NCBI RefSeq assembly: GCF_027744825.2
Contig: NC_071342.1
Span: 11,241,501-11,305,500, forward strand
Direction of reading: 5' to 3'
Source: Synchiropus splendidus
Taxonomy: Eukaryota > Chordata > Actinopteri > Syngnathiformes > Callionymidae
Length of the DNA stretch: 64,000 nt
Shown: one piece after another, positions 1 to 13,400 of the stretch
Layout: each line of letters starts with the position of its first letter
How positions within the stretch are numbered: position 1 is the first letter of the stretch
Translations under genes and position numbers: made by a program
The notes under the pieces: generated by a model
What the model was told of the DNA's origin: nothing
The model's input: the letters and a program-made list of their open reading frames with translations, nothing else
Databases searched by the model: none

Positions 1-1633
1 GTCTCTAGGTGGTTTCTACTTCCTGAGCGTGAGACAGCGACGTCGGACCTTCCCTGAGCGACGTCTTAAAGGTACAGTACACGATTGTCATCCAGTCATA
101 GGCTCAATATACCATTTGATTTATTTTACAGTTATTATATTTGGTTTATTCACTGAAATAGGATGCAGGTAGATATTTTTTTTTAAATCACAGACCCAGT
201 CAAGTAGCAGCCAAAGGACCTAAAACGTAAACTAAAACATTAGTCGTTCATTTTGAGTTTTTATGAAAAAATGCCAGTTACAAAGTCTGTGATATTGAAA
301 AATAAATGTGCAGAAGTCACATCTGGGATTTGAAAGATGCAAAAAAAAAACATTGTAAAAGTTTACAATAAAGAACATTGCACATTGTTTGCTTTTGTTG
401 TTCCTTTGACAGATGTTTATTTTAGTGGTAGACAAATACAATGCATGTTACAGTACCACTCACATTTATTCATTCATGCAAAGTTATTACATGCTAATAG
501 TATGAGGAGTCATTATTACTAAAACATCACAATAGGTTTAAGTTCCAGAATAGTTCTGTTCACCGTCTCGTTGTGTCAAATGGACACACAACTCAAAACG
601 TTGCGGCATAGTTAAAATTTTGATCACTCTGATCCCCACTTCACAGTTGAAGTTAGTGATCCACCGTGAAATCTCATTTTAGCTGGTCATAACCTTGCTA
701 AATTTTGTGAGGCTCATCACTGTCAAGCTGAAATCTCAAGTCGGGTGAAACCATGTAATAATATTCACTCGAAAGTGAAGCCTTAATATAAATGTTAAAC
801 TGAGAAACTACACTGTAAATTCAGGAATACTAAACAAGAGTAAAGTTTTAATGTTACCAGCACAGTTAAAGAACAGGATACAGCAAAAATGTGGCACCAG
901 AAAACTTACTCAAAAAACGATCGAAGTACAAATTAGCATTGTTGGTTTATAGACTCCTGGCTTCATTATAGACTGGAGTGTTTGACAGACAGTGAGGGGT
1001 CTATCATTGATGATAATCGATAATATCACATTCAGTCAGACAGAATTTCAGACTGTAAATTACTAGAAACAACAAACATCTGAGACTGACCTGACAATCA
1101 GTCACCTCCAATAAAAGATCCACAAGGCAGATGTTGCAACAGACCTGAGGATTTGTTTCATACGGAGTATGTGGTTTTGTGTTTTTCAGCTTCATTTTTC
1201 AGCTTCATAACATGATGTCAAAATATTTCATTATATCATATTTATTTCATTGTGTTGTACAACATTAGAAAGTAAATGTCTACATCGATAAAAAAAATCA
1301 CAACAGATCTATAATCATAATAATGATAATAAAAAGTTCTCATTCCTCATCCAGACACAGTTCATCACTTATTTTTGTAGTCCTTGTTTCTTTTTCAATG
1401 TTTTAGTGTTTACACCATGGCAGTCAACATTTTATAAAGTATGCAAAGCTACTCTATTGATGTGTGAGATTTGTATGCTGAAGACCCTTTAATATTACTT
1501 CTGCTAATATTTTAATTGAATTCATTTCATTTGTGACAAACATGATGATAAATCCTAACAGTATTAAAGCTGTCTTGTTCTGCCGCAGTGTAAAGGTGGA
1601 GTGCTCAAGTCAGTTCAGAAAGCAATGACAGAT
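1..1633. other. Intergenic region downstream of pyroxd2
   Basis: AT-rich sequence with no supportable coding exon. Short open frames here show no domain and no splice context. A minus-strand AATAAA (seen as TTTATT at 1241-1246) could be a poly(A) signal for pyroxd2, but it lies about 390 bases past the stop codon and is weakly supported. Confidence 0.5.
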
Positions 1634-4600
1634 TTATCTCCTGAGACTTTTCAGGTCAGCCATCGCAGTCAGGGCTGCATTCCAGCCAGGCGATCCCATT
1701 ACACCGCCACCTGAAGAATAGAAAATGTAGGCCATCGAAAGTTGGAACCAGCCACCTTCATTTTAGTATTGAACTTTGACATCATAAACTCCAAACCGAA
1801 CCTGGATGGCAGCCACTGCCACACAGATAAAGGCCGGCGATGGGCGTGCGGTAGTCGGATATGGAGGGCAGCGGCCGTGCCAGGTAGAGCTGGTCCAAAG
1901 ACATCGACCCATGGAAGATGTTCTGAAAAAAAAGTCCCTTTAACTGCAATGTGTGCCAAACTGGAATCACCATTTTCTTTGCAATTATGAGCTCATGTTG
2001 TGCCATTTTATCTTCCGGAGGCTCCACTTGTTTCCCAAAGTTCAAGTCCTTCATTCCCTCTGCACACTGAAGTCATCATTTTGCATATTTGACCTTTGTA
2101 TTTGACCACACACTGAGATAACAGATAAATATGTTAGATAATATTCCCACTTGCAGCTAAGGAATATGTAAGGCTTCATTTTCTTTGAACATTTCAGGAT
2201 ATCATCCAGTTATTTTCATAATGTGTGCTGTATTTACCCCTCCAGTGAGTCCGAAAATCCTCTCCAGGTCAGGTGGGGTCAAGATGTCCCTGCCTACCAC
2301 TGACTTTTTGAATCCAGGCGCATATCTCTCCACCCAGTCGAACACTGGTGATAAGCACCAAAATAGGAATTGCTGTTACAGATGGTTGACTGTCACTCAT
2401 TCTTTCCCGCTCGTCTATTCACCATTATCTGCATACGCTTGCTTGTCCTGTTCAGTCCATTCCCGGCCCTCAATGTGGTAAGGAGTAAACTGAGTGAACA
2501 GCAGCACCACATGGCAGCCAGGGGGCGCCAAAGTTGGGTCTAATGCAGAGGGGATGGTCGCCTCCAGCATCGGCCTGTAGACACAACATGTTAGTGACAA
2601 AGAAATAAAGACGAATGTCCTGTTATCACACACTTCTTCAAAGTTTGGACCAAAAAAAAACATCAAATTCGAAGAAAATGGGAAAAAAAACAGCACACTA
2701 TTTTAGTTGAACATAAAAAACAACAACTCTGTCGCGTAACTTTTGCTGCAGCTTAATGCATCGAAAAACCCTTGAAACGTCTCTATTGACCAGTCCTTAC
2801 CTTAAAGTCAAACTCAAAGAGGAAAGCGCGTACCTCGTCGAAGGACGTCCGTTCACAGCATCATGGTAGGCGCTTGTCAGCACCTCCACACTCTCACAGT
2901 TGAGATGAATGGAGCACTGGTGATGGGGTCCAGGTTTGCCATCAGGGGTGGGAGCCGCCAGGAAGTTTGGAAGCTTGTCTACTGCCACTGAGTGCCATAT
3001 AATCATGAATAATGTTAAATAACAGGCTTCTTGGTGACAGATTCTTTCATGGCTTTTGTGCGGGGCAATAAAACATAATATTCTGTTTAGCTTTCTCAGG
3101 GGTGACAAACAATAAAGAAGTTATAAAGCCAAAGTCCGACAATGATTCTGACGTCAAATTTACAATCAGTGATGAGACATTTACAATGTTGACTGTTCAT
3201 GTGGTGCTCGGAAGGAATTCATTTGCCATTGTCATATAGTTGATTAAAAGTAATTTTATTTGTATTAACATTAAAGCTGGGACAAGTTTATTTCTATTAA
3301 TTCATTAGAGACAAACAATGCAGATTAATCGCATATAAACATGCTTTCACCGGGGACATTTTGGCAGTGCACCACTTCCAGGCGTACCACTGTTTGATGT
3401 CATCACCAAAACCATTTAACTCTGATTTGATTGTTCTGGTGCCAAATATTACAGTTAAGATCAGATTTATCAATTGTGAAACCTCAAAACGTTCGGGACA
3501 TGTTGTTTCTTGCAGGTTAGTTCGACAATATGGCGTCAGTTTAAAGCAATTGAGGACTTTCCCACGATTCCTAAAATAGAAGGGCACAGTAGCACCTCCT
3601 TCTTGAGGCTGTGTCAGTTTTTGATTACGAGTCACTGATGTGGTGACCTTGAGTGAAGGACAGAATTAAGAGTTTATCAACTTGAACCTAAAAACACGGG
3701 GGCAAAGTTCAACATACCGCCATAGGGCCTTCCCTTTCCTAAACACTGAGCGCATCTCCAGTGCTTACCGTTGATCTTGGTGACAGGTGAGGTGTAATCT
3801 ATTTGGTCAATGGCTTTGGAGAACTCTGGAGGAAGAACACCCTGCAGCCAGAGGAGGAAGTTCAAGCATCCTTGTTTTGCACGGTGACTTTGTTCTTCAT
3901 TACCTGAGGCATCAGATTCTTGAAGGTAAGATAAGGTGTAGCATTCGAAAGGACTATTTTGCTGTGTATCTCAGTCCCGTCTTTCAGTACTACCCCCCGG
4001 GCAGCACCGTCCGAGCCCACCAGGACTTGTTCAACCTCCTGTCAGACACACATACAAACATGTTTGTTAACATACGGGGACTTTGATTCGAGTTCAAAAT
4101 TAGAGATCATTTATAACTTCAGGTGTTTAATTTTTTTTGCAATGAGCAGAAGGGACGTTTTCCCTTGGTTTGGCAAATAACCCATGCTTGTTTCTAACTT
4201 TGTAAAAAAGTAGCACACGCACGCACACAGGAAAGGGCCCAGGCTCACCCTGAGTCAGAGTTTCAACCGGATACTTTAGTGCTGCAGATGTGTGTTACTG
4301 CTCCGAGTCAGATATAAATTGCCTGCCAACTACAGATTTTAATTCATGACGTTGTTCCTGAGCTTGTGCTGGTTTCCGTCAACCACTCTGATTTCCTCCC
4401 ACCATCCTAAAATATGGAGGGATATCTCTGCCATTGAGATTTGAAAAGAAAAAACTATTTGAATACAAAGAACAAAATTGAATTTGAAAAAAAAAAATCA
4501 TTCCGAAGAATGATGTTTTGATGCCCTGTTATTAAAGTTTGAATACGAAAAAAAAAAGTTTTACATTGTATTGTAAGTTTTCAATACCGCATGAAAATTA

Positions 4601-4730
4601 ATATTAACACAAAGAAAGTTTTTTTTCGGTCTCAAATTGCATTTATAATAATAATAGAAATATTTTCACGCTACTTTTTTTTCGTAATCAAAACCTTAAA
4701 AATAGGGCATCAAAACATAATTTTTCAGAC

Positions 4731-4761
<31 letters not shown>

Positions 4762-7439
4762 TTTTTTTTTTCAAATTCAATTTGGTACTTTGTATTCAAA
4801 TCTCAATGGCAGAGATATCCCTCCATAATACTAAAACTGACTAAAAACTGATGGGAATGAGAGTGTGTTTCAGTGTACACCTAGTACAGATTCATTCATT
4901 AAATTGCTGACTTGAGTACAGCAGATGTCAGGGAGCAAAGCAACAACAGCAGGACACTTACCTTCTCTGTGAAGACGTCCGCACCGTAGGACCGAGCAGC
5001 GCTCGCTATCGCCTTGGACACACCTCCCATCCCTCCTTCAACATATCCCCACGCTCCTTTTTCCTTCTCCAACTCGCCCATCACATGATGGAGCAGGACA
5101 TACCTGCAACAGTTTTGAACAGAGCTTGTATTTTTGGAGACAGCAAGTCACAACAATCATGCATGAACTGCTGCTCACCCGCTTCCAGGGTTGCTGGGAC
5201 TGATCATGGCCCCGATCACCGCGTCTGTGGCGAGCATCGCCTTCAGCGGTTCTGACTCAAACCATCGATTGAGGATCTTAAAAAGGTGAAAAATACGGCC
5301 TGAATGTTGCCCGGTTTCATTGAGGGATGCTGATAGCCACACACCTTTGTAATGGGTGCTGTTACGATCTCATACATGTCTGGAATGTTTTTGCCAAGTT
5401 TCATTCCTTTAGGATCACAACAGACAGTAAGTGCCTCGGGTTAATAAATCGTATCATGTTTATATATATATGCACGAACCACATTTAAGTAAAGCCTTCA
5501 GTGATTTAGCAGCCGTCAATTGCTTCCTCAGGGATCCAGATGTTAGGCCCTGGATGTCCACCGCTGGAGCATCCAGTAGTGGGTGAATAGCTTCACCCAG
5601 TTTGTCAATATGGGAAATAAAGCCTGCGTATGCCTGTTGACACACAAGTGGTGTAGTTTTATTTTTCATTTCATCTACTCCACATAATCACAGCATCACC
5701 TTGGCATCCTTTTCAGAAAACTTGCTGATCTCTCGCTGGTTTCTGGCAAGATTAGAACCCAGAGTGAGAGATCTGGGCGGGCGACCTCCGACCCCGTCCT
5801 CCAGCATGGGTGTAAAAGAATGAGGGTCCCTCATGTACACCTTCAGCCCATGTTTCTGCCCACAGTAACAGTCTCGTGAAGCACAGCGTTTAAAGTCCAG
5901 ACATGTGTTACGAAGCAAGTGAGGCCCCATTTCAAATTCTTGTGTGTCAGTACCTTTAGCTCCAGGTCGGAGTATATGTGGGGGCGCAACAAACTGAGCA
6001 GATAGGAACACCTGGAGAAGTGGAAACCTGTAAACCAAAGCGTTGTTGTTAAATTTATATATATATGGCTCCAACATGCAGAAGACATGTAGGCGTGAAA
6101 GTCAGCAAGCATGCTTTGTTTGTCTTCCTGTTGCTAAATGGCTGCTGCTAATGTTTAACTTGGGCCATCAATGATTTGTGAAACAGGTCATGGTACCAGG
6201 GATGATCTCCTCTGACACGGCAGCTCCTCCGAGCACATGTCTGCGCTCCAGCACAGCGGTCTTCACCCCTCCTTTCTGAAGATAGGCCGCCTTAAAAGCC
6301 AAAATAGAAACACAACCTTTGACCTGCTGGATTAATCTCATGGATTTGAATAGAAAAAACTCACAGCGATCAGTCCATTGTGACCTGCAAGAAAAGAAAA
6401 GGGAATTTCAAGTGAGTTCAGCCTCAGGGCCAGCGTGACATTTAAACAAGAATGTTGAGTCTATCTTTGAACGATACTGCAGTTTTTCAGAGGTTGTGAG
6501 GGACAAATGTGTATCAGATGAAAAAAAACCCTGATAACCTGCAGCTAATTCCATTCAAAGACCATTTCATGCAATAGGCGTCTATTGGGATATTGAACCA
6601 CAAGGCTTCATTTTTATTCTAAATGTGAGCTGTCGTTTGGGTAAACATTACTCACGATGCAGCAGCATGATAAAGTGAAAGCAAGCTTGATATTAAAATT
6701 GAAAGCAATAGGCTGGGTCAAGTTATTTTCATACACTTCAGCAACCTGATCAGGTCACATTTGAGAATCACTTCTTGGAACTTCAAGACATTAACTAACT
6801 TAATAACTTCAAAACAAATATGTTTTTTCTCAACACAAGAGCCTATGTTTTTCAGAAACATAGCAGCTTTTCAGTAATATTTAGACAATAATAAGTGGCA
6901 GTGTTTAAAACTGTATGTAAACACGTATCGTTTATACATATTTATTATAGTATACACATATACATATATATAGTGTATATGTATGTATATGTCTGTAAAT
7001 TTATGGCTTACATAATATATATATATATATATATTTATAGTGCAATACGACCATATTTTTTCAGCTAGGAAAAGTAGTTAAAGTAGAACCTCGTTTCAAC
7101 ACCTTTCAATCATTGAAACAAACATTGACAGACGGCGTTATTTCTCATTCTCGTTTACCGTTTTATCAAATGCGAGTTTATTCATCATGGGAAACGTACG
7201 GTACGGTACCAAACCGACCAAACTGTTGTTGCTCGGCGAGTGTTGCTTGCAGGCAAAGCTCGCAGGGAAGTTCTCCGAACTGAAATCAGTTGCATGAACT
7301 TTCCTTCAACTTTCTGTCGTCTCTCACCTCCACCGATGACCAGCGCGTCATACTGGGTCTTCAAACCGCTGTGCTTGGCTCTGCAACCGGCCAGTGGTGA
7401 GGCTCTCTGACATCGACGGATCCAAACAGCTGCAGCCAT
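1634..7439 (-). CDS. pyroxd2: Pyridine nucleotide-disulphide oxidoreductase domain-containing protein 2
   Basis: Sixteen coding exons on the minus strand, all GT-AG and in frame: 7439-7328, 6384-6365, 6290-6197, 6027-5954, 5855-5700, 5633-5480, 5406-5345, 5276-5179, 5103-4962, 4038-3904, 3841-3769, 2987-2834, 2574-2423, 2344-2238, 1922-1802, 1710-1634. They encode 576 aa; the human protein is about 581. The N-terminus has a Rossmann dinucleotide-binding motif ([20 protein letters not shown]) followed by the acidic end of strand 2 ([11 protein letters not shown]). Later hallmark segments are [83 protein letters not shown] and a C-terminal [17 protein letters not shown], which fits the FAD-contacting end of this family. 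Family knowledge: a phytoene-desaturase-like flavoprotein, reported as mitochondrial or peroxisomal, with poorly defined substrate. Exon 2 is only 20 nt and encodes the glycine-rich loop. The ATG at 7439 is the first codon of the conserved frame. Identification is secure; substrate is unknown. Confidence 0.95.
4413..4827. repeat. Foldback (inverted-repeat) element, about 415 bp, in pyroxd2 intron 9
   Basis: The left end (TATGGAGGGATATCTCTGCC, from 4413) reappears inverted at the right end (to 4827), followed by CATTGAGATTTG and its complement. Deeper inside, 'ttgatgccctgtta' (about 4520) matches 'tagggcatcaaaa' (about 4705) in inverted orientation. The arms are imperfect and poly-A/T-rich, and the loop holds a (TA)n run at 4731-4756. 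A TA dinucleotide sits at each outer edge, which would fit a Tc1/mariner-type target duplication. This is a non-autonomous DNA transposon by structure; the family is not identified. Confidence 0.65.
6385..7327 (-). other. pyroxd2 intron 1 (943 bp)
   Basis: The longest intron in the 5' half of pyroxd2. It holds AT-rich sequence with short TATATA runs near 6960-7040. No coding exon or known repeat was recognised. Its 3' end is a pyrimidine-rich tract (ttttcttttcttgcag) before the 20-nt exon 2. Confidence 0.6.
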
Positions 7440-8381
7440 GACCGGATCTGGAACAAGTCTAGTAGTTCGCCGGAACCACGGTGGTCCGACAGGTCCAACA
7501 GGAACCGCCTACTGGTTCTGTTGGACAGAACCTGAAACAATGAATCCTCTAGTTTCTGAGAATAGCACCTGCTATACATTGTTCAGGTTAAGCTTCCAGG
7601 ACTCGGTGTTGAGACTCATGAGAGCATGAGACTCGGAAAAGTTACATTGAAAACACAGTCTTTTTCTTTTCATCCACAAGATGGCGCGGTTGGTCAATGT
7701 GAGCGTTTTGGTACCGCGGTAAATAAAGAAGAGCGTCTTCCTCTTTAAGCGTCTTTTCCTATTTAGAGCAATCCTGACCGGAACATGGGTTTGAAAATTA
7801 TGCTGCCAATTTTGATGAATAAGAAAACGATTTCCTTCTTACTTTTACACTAGTTGTACGCAATGGATCTTCTGGCAACAGTCTATTCTGTTCCAAAATG
7901 TGTTATCAGAAACAGTGAAGAAATGTCATGTGGAAAAAAATAAACAGTGGCTTTTTGGTGACCACATGTTTGTGCTGATCTTATGTGGGACTGGCCTGAA
8001 GACAGAACCTGGTATCGTTGCACCAGATTCCTGCTTACTAAGTCACCAGCAACCTGTGGAGCGGTGCCTCGTGGTTACCAGTGTTATTCGATTGATAGCT
8101 CATTTATTAAATATGTATTTCAATCCATAACTGCTTTTGCTAGAAATGTTTTTGCTATGTTTCACTTAAGTGTACAATTACCCAAGGGCACATTCAACGA
8201 CCTCTTGTGTGTGCTACAATGGAGTTTATGTTGTGTTTGCATGCATTTCTGTTGCTATTAGTTTTGGATTAACTTCATTTACAATTTGCCGGGGGGTTAA
8301 CTGATGATCTTATTTAGTTACTCCCCTGCTGTGAGTGGGTGTTCATGGCAGCTGACTCATTGAAGTTATTTTTGATACGAT

Positions 8382-8509
<128 letters not shown>

Positions 8510-8727
8510 CCATGCCATCCCATAATAAGCTTCTAGCTAAGAGCTTTAAGATGACCTCTCATCTCTTAGTGCTGCTGTTGAACATGCCATTTATTAGTAA
8601 CCGTACAAGAGGCAGCAGTCTGGAGGACCATGAGGGGTGTCTCCTGATTGGAGGGATATTATGAGAACAGCAGGCGTCTCTTAACTGAATCAGAATCATA
8701 GCTTTTCTGCGTAATGTAAATTTTTGC

Positions 8728-8982
8728 TTAATTTCTGCTTAGCCGGTGTAAAACAACTCCTGTGGAGCGAGGGCACTCCCTTAGCTGAGGGAATGAAATG
8801 CGGTGCAGAGGTGATCTAGGGTTTCCAGGCTCAACTCCCTCACCGTATTACGGAAGCATTAGTTCCAGCCGGAAGGAACGATCTACTGCTCTGTTTTCCT
8901 TGAAGACACATCTGCAGACAACAGTCAGTCAAGAATAATTCGATCAGAAACCGGAGATTTTGTTCTTGTAAGCAGAAATTAA
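8728..8982. repeat. 255-bp putative MITE with 14-bp terminal inverted repeats
   Basis: TTAATTTCTGCTTA at 8728-8741 is the exact reverse complement of TAAGCAGAAATTAA at 8969-8982. The interior has no coding capacity. If the outer TA pairs are read as target duplications, the element is Tc1/mariner-like. The class is uncertain, and a chance palindrome is possible though unlikely at 14 exact bases within 255 bp. Confidence 0.5.
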
Positions 8983-9921
8983 CACTTCATTTCCCTTTGT
9001 CTGCAGAAATTCAACACTCCATCCTGTGAAGGCTCTCTCAGACGATCATGGGAAAATTCAATTATGTAATGAAATTGCCACTCTAGAGCTCGATTACTTC
9101 ATTTTCTAGCTGGGGTAAGTAGGGTTAGAAAGGTCTTCAGCTTGAAGATGATGAGGAAGGATCTGTCTCTTCTCACCATCTTTCATTTCCTTCATAGAGT
9201 TCAATACAGTGACTTGAGAGAAAATACTTGTGAGCATGTGCGAGGATCCTGGCATACTCAAGTTATTTTGAAAACCATAGATCAAGGAGCTCAAGCCATA
9301 TAAAAATGCTCTTCGCCTACACAAACTTTGTTAATGTTTGTGCCCAAGTTGGTAGTGTAGTCGACGATGGTGTTCAACCAAGAGTCAGAGGCTCGATCCA
9401 AGTGAGTTTTGGTGGAGTAGACGATAAATGCAGTCCAGTATTCATGATAAGTGTCCAGGAGGCCTGTAGATTCCTGGGCTGCTTCAATTCCAAGAATACT
9501 AAGTGCAACAATCCAGGAAGTACTGCTCCAGGAAGCTGCTGGTGCGGTTCCATACGTCGTTCAAGTCGCTTGTCTGCACCTCTGGGACAGACCAGTTCGG
9601 CCTGGTTGCCAGGAATAATCACGACCAGCCACAACGTGGAGTCTCCATAGATCATTATGTTGCAATGGATGGATCAGTAGGCATTCATTATTATATCAAT
9701 AGGACAGAAGCCGTGATGCGAGAAAGTATGGGGGGAGAGTCATTGAAACGACTGGTCAGTTCATACTGTAAAAGTAACATGCATTCACGCAAAATGTGAT
9801 TAAAGAGAGAAAATGACTTGCTCATAGAGAAGTGGTTTGATTGTTCCTGCATGTTCAAATGCATTACTTGTGAAATTGGAGTGCTGAGTTGCTTCTTTAC
9901 CCTAGTGCGTGCATGTATATC

Positions 9922-10110
9922 AGATTCAGAATCAGCTTTATTGCCATGGTCAGCGAGGATCCCACTAACCAGGAAAGTGCTTTGGCACATGGAGCAAAAA
10001 TGAACAACAACAAAAATAATAATTCATAAATACACTATCATAATATAAGTAACTAATAAACAAATAGACCACAAACAACAAGCCCTGTTCACAGATTCAT
10101 CTTTCGATTA
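9922..10110 (-). mobile_element. Truncated non-LTR retrotransposon 3' tail, copy 1
   Basis: The start (cagattcagaatcagcttt, then attgccatggtcag) is the reverse complement of the end of the LINE fragment at 35458-35862 (ctgaccatggcaataaattt, then gattctgattctg). Only the tail region can be recognised here, so this copy is 5'-truncated and diverged. It lies just upstream of the slc25a28 promoter. Confidence 0.65.
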
Positions 10111-10212
10111 TATCCACCGATACGTTTAGTCAAACTGGCGTTTGACCTTTTATAACTCCAGGAGCAAAGACTTGACCTAGCGTGTGACGATATTGATTGA
10201 CATGATAAGTAG

Positions 10213-10249
10213 CCAATAGGAGAAGGAGGCTTGGGCTCGTGTGACCAAT
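10213..10249 (+). promoter_or_regulatory. Paired CCAAT boxes in the slc25a28 promoter
   Basis: CCAAT occurs at 10213-10217 and 10245-10249, 32 bp apart and same orientation, about 200-240 bp before the ATG in a region that turns GC-rich. NF-Y pairs at roughly three helical turns are common in TATA-less housekeeping promoters. The functional role is inferred. Confidence 0.45.
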
Positions 10250-10449
10250 CGGAATCGATTCTGGATCCGCGGCCTTTCGAGGGGCTCTGCCCGGATCCAT
10301 CAGCCGCGGTCGCTGCTGCTCCTGCGTGGCTGTGACAGGGAAGGAGCTGCTGACTGACTGTCCCATGGGAATGTGAGAGTTCCACGCTCCAAAACATCCA
10401 CCGACGCCGCGCTCGCGTGCACCAAGACTTTGACAACCCCCAGTCTCTC

Positions 10450-13400
10450 ATGGAAGCGGATGGGTTTGTGAGAAGGCGTCGGATGACAGCGGAGACTACA
10501 GGCAATGATCCCGGGGTTGCTGGTGCATCTGCCGGGGCAGAAGTTCGATGGCTTGGTGGCAGATTCTGGGGAGTCTCGGAAAGTATAGTTGGAAGCCTGT
10601 CTCCTCGGATCGGAAGCGAGGCCGAGCTGCAGAGTGTTGAGTTCACTTCTGCTGCTGCTGCTCAAGATTGCATCGATGAACCGGACTATGAGGGTTTGCC
10701 ACAGGGAGCCTCCACCAGCACCCACATGTTGGCCGGAGCCGTGGCCGGGATTATGGAGCACTGCATCATGTTCCCAGTCGACTGTGTCAAGGTATCATCA
10801 GGCAGAGAAAGCTTGTCATAATGGTGTATAACACGACCTCTGTTTCGTAGCGTTTAATCGTAACGGCGGCCACCATGTTTGTTAGCATATTAGCACCCAA
10901 ATGCTAACCTAAACACGCGTCATCGCTGACAACTGAGAGGACAAGGTCAGTTAGCCAAATGCTAACTAGTTAGCATGCTATTTGAAGTTACCAGGAGGCT
11001 GTCATGATCTAAGATTGGAAACAGTCTGCGGTGTCGTGGTTTCATTTCTCCCAAAGCTTAACTAGTAAACACGAATCTTCTACTTGGAAATGTGATTTAG
11101 CCACGTCAAGTTATCAGCATTATGCACTGAAATGTCACATCCATCACATACCATCATTTTAAACCACGTGGAATTTGGGGACTGTTAGAAAACCTTCAAG
11201 CTCTTCAAGTTCCAGGAAGTGAATCCAACCCAACACAATCCTTGTATTGTGTCGGGGTCTTTTCGTAACTAACTGTGCTGATGATCTTCTCATCACGTGT
11301 GAGTCACACACACACTGCAGACTCCCGTGTTATTCAACATTGTTTGGTGCTTGAAATGCATGTCATCTCAGCCCACATGTGACACTCCTCAGGACAGTGT
11401 CAGAAAGTGAGACACAAGAGTCCCAGAGAAGAGGCAGCTGGCCTTGTCACACTGTCTCATCTATGTCTGATCCACCTGCAGCCTGGATGATGGTGCATGT
11501 TTACACAGCTCTTCTGAGTGTACAACATGGTTCATAGATTTGGGCATGTTGCCTTTAAACTGAGGGTATTTCAGGACCTTCTAGAGCAAACACTAACCTG
11601 ATAGTCTGCGTCCTGTTTCCAGTGGTGCACTGTAAGCTTCCATCTTAAGAGATTCAAGTATAATTACAGTTTATAGGATGTTCTTCTTCCACCTTCTTCT
11701 TATCTTAAATCCTGGTTATTAGATGTGGATTTACATAAGTGTGTTTGTTGAGAGCCGCCCTGCCACAGGGTTTTAGACGCTTTAAATCTTAAAATGGGAT
11801 TATACTTGTAGTTGCCTATAATCAATGAATGAATTCGACCAGTCATGACATCATTGTCCACTGCAGTAAGATGTGGGACCATCGTGGTCCAAAACATGCA
11901 TGGGGACCTTTTACAAAGGAAAGATCACATACTGTTACACAAACTGAAATCTAGAGCTTCAGAAGAAAAATTTTCTGTCGTTTTTTAAAAATTGCTATTT
12001 ACAACACTGCACTGAGACATATTGCCGTGTTTGTCAACCTGTGCTGTGCATGACAAATGTCGACTAAGGTCGACTGGTCGACTATGGTTATGGTCTTTAT
12101 TCACAGCCCTCATTCTGCTGTTTATGTTTTCAAGTATTGATTGCATGAGTGTGGAGTGACTCAGCAGCAGTGGAGTTTTTTTTTTTGTCCCGGAGCAGGA
12201 GCTCATACGCCTCACCATGACTAACGGACAGGTTCTTGCATGCAATTGAGGGGCTTATTTTTCCATTTCTAAGCCCACCATGTCGACTCGCAGCACAGAC
12301 CACTTATTGGGCTGTGTTTATTCTATCCCGCTGCATGCACATGCACACTGTGGGCGGATGTTTGTCCATTCGGCTGAAAGGCTGGTATTCAGGCTTTTTC
12401 CAACATCACATACACAAGCACATTGGATCCGTAATATTGGACCATTCTGGAACGATTGCCTTTTTCATGCTGTTTTCTAGAAAGGCGTCCTTTCTCAGCT
12501 ACGTTGTAGGTTATGGGGAGACAAGAAATGCCCTGCAGATCTTATTTACTGTGTCCTGGACTCTAACTTTATACTTCCTCCAATTGAAGCATACATGGAC
12601 TCGGTACACACAATGAACAACAACAGCCTATATGCCTCAATGCACCAGTCAGAATTGAATACTGGATGGTTTTTAATTTGTAATTTCTTGTTGACTTTAC
12701 TGAAAATACTGCGTTCTAATAGATTTGTATATGTAATCAGTAAATGGCAGAGCTACCTCCTGTTTACATGGGTTAGTTATTTAATGTAGCCCACAAACAT
12801 TTTGACAAATAACCATGGCTTGCTAGCAAACTAGCTAATTTTTCATCTGTTTTTGGACCATAAGCAGCAAAAAATGTTGTAGTTTTTCATCCCAATTTGT
12901 TGTTTACGTGTCTGGTTGGCCTTAAAATATTCTAAATAAATGTTAAAATTTTACTGAATTTTCAACCTTTCCTTGAAAATATATTTGTCTGATGAACACA
13001 AGTATCATGTTTCAATTAGAGCAAATCCCTGATGACTATGTCTCCGAACTCTTTGCCAGACGAGAATGCAGAGCCTCCAACCCGACCCGGCCGCCCGCTA
13101 CCGCAATGTGATGGACGCCCTCCGACGAATCGTGGCCACTGAAGGAGTCATGCGTCCAATGAGAGGGCTGAACGCGACTGCTCTTGGTGCCGGACCCGCC
13201 CACGCCCTCTATTTCGCCAGCTACGAGAAACTTAAAAAGACTCTAAGTGATGTCATCCACCCTGGAGCTAACAGCCATTTGGCTAATGGTACCAAACAGA
13301 GCAAACTGTTGTGCACGCAGTGTGACTTCTTTTCATAAACCACTATTGAGATTAGTGTGCCTTCTTGGCTTAATATGTCTGTCCTCTGAGAATCCAGCCT

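Noticed and set aside
2512..2532. CTCF-like CAGCCAGGGGGCGCC within pyroxd2 exon 13
   Set aside because: Explained by conserved codons for TLAPPGCHV; weaker match than the intergenic sites.
9306..9655. Overlapping 93-114-codon frames on both strands
   Set aside because: Composition looks protein-like in places, but no domain, no splice sites and no family recognised; could be an old repeat, not enough to call.
10417..10449. Upstream extension of slc25a28 exon 1 (frame open to GTG at 10417)
   Set aside because: Begins with GTG, not ATG; the first in-frame ATG is 10450.
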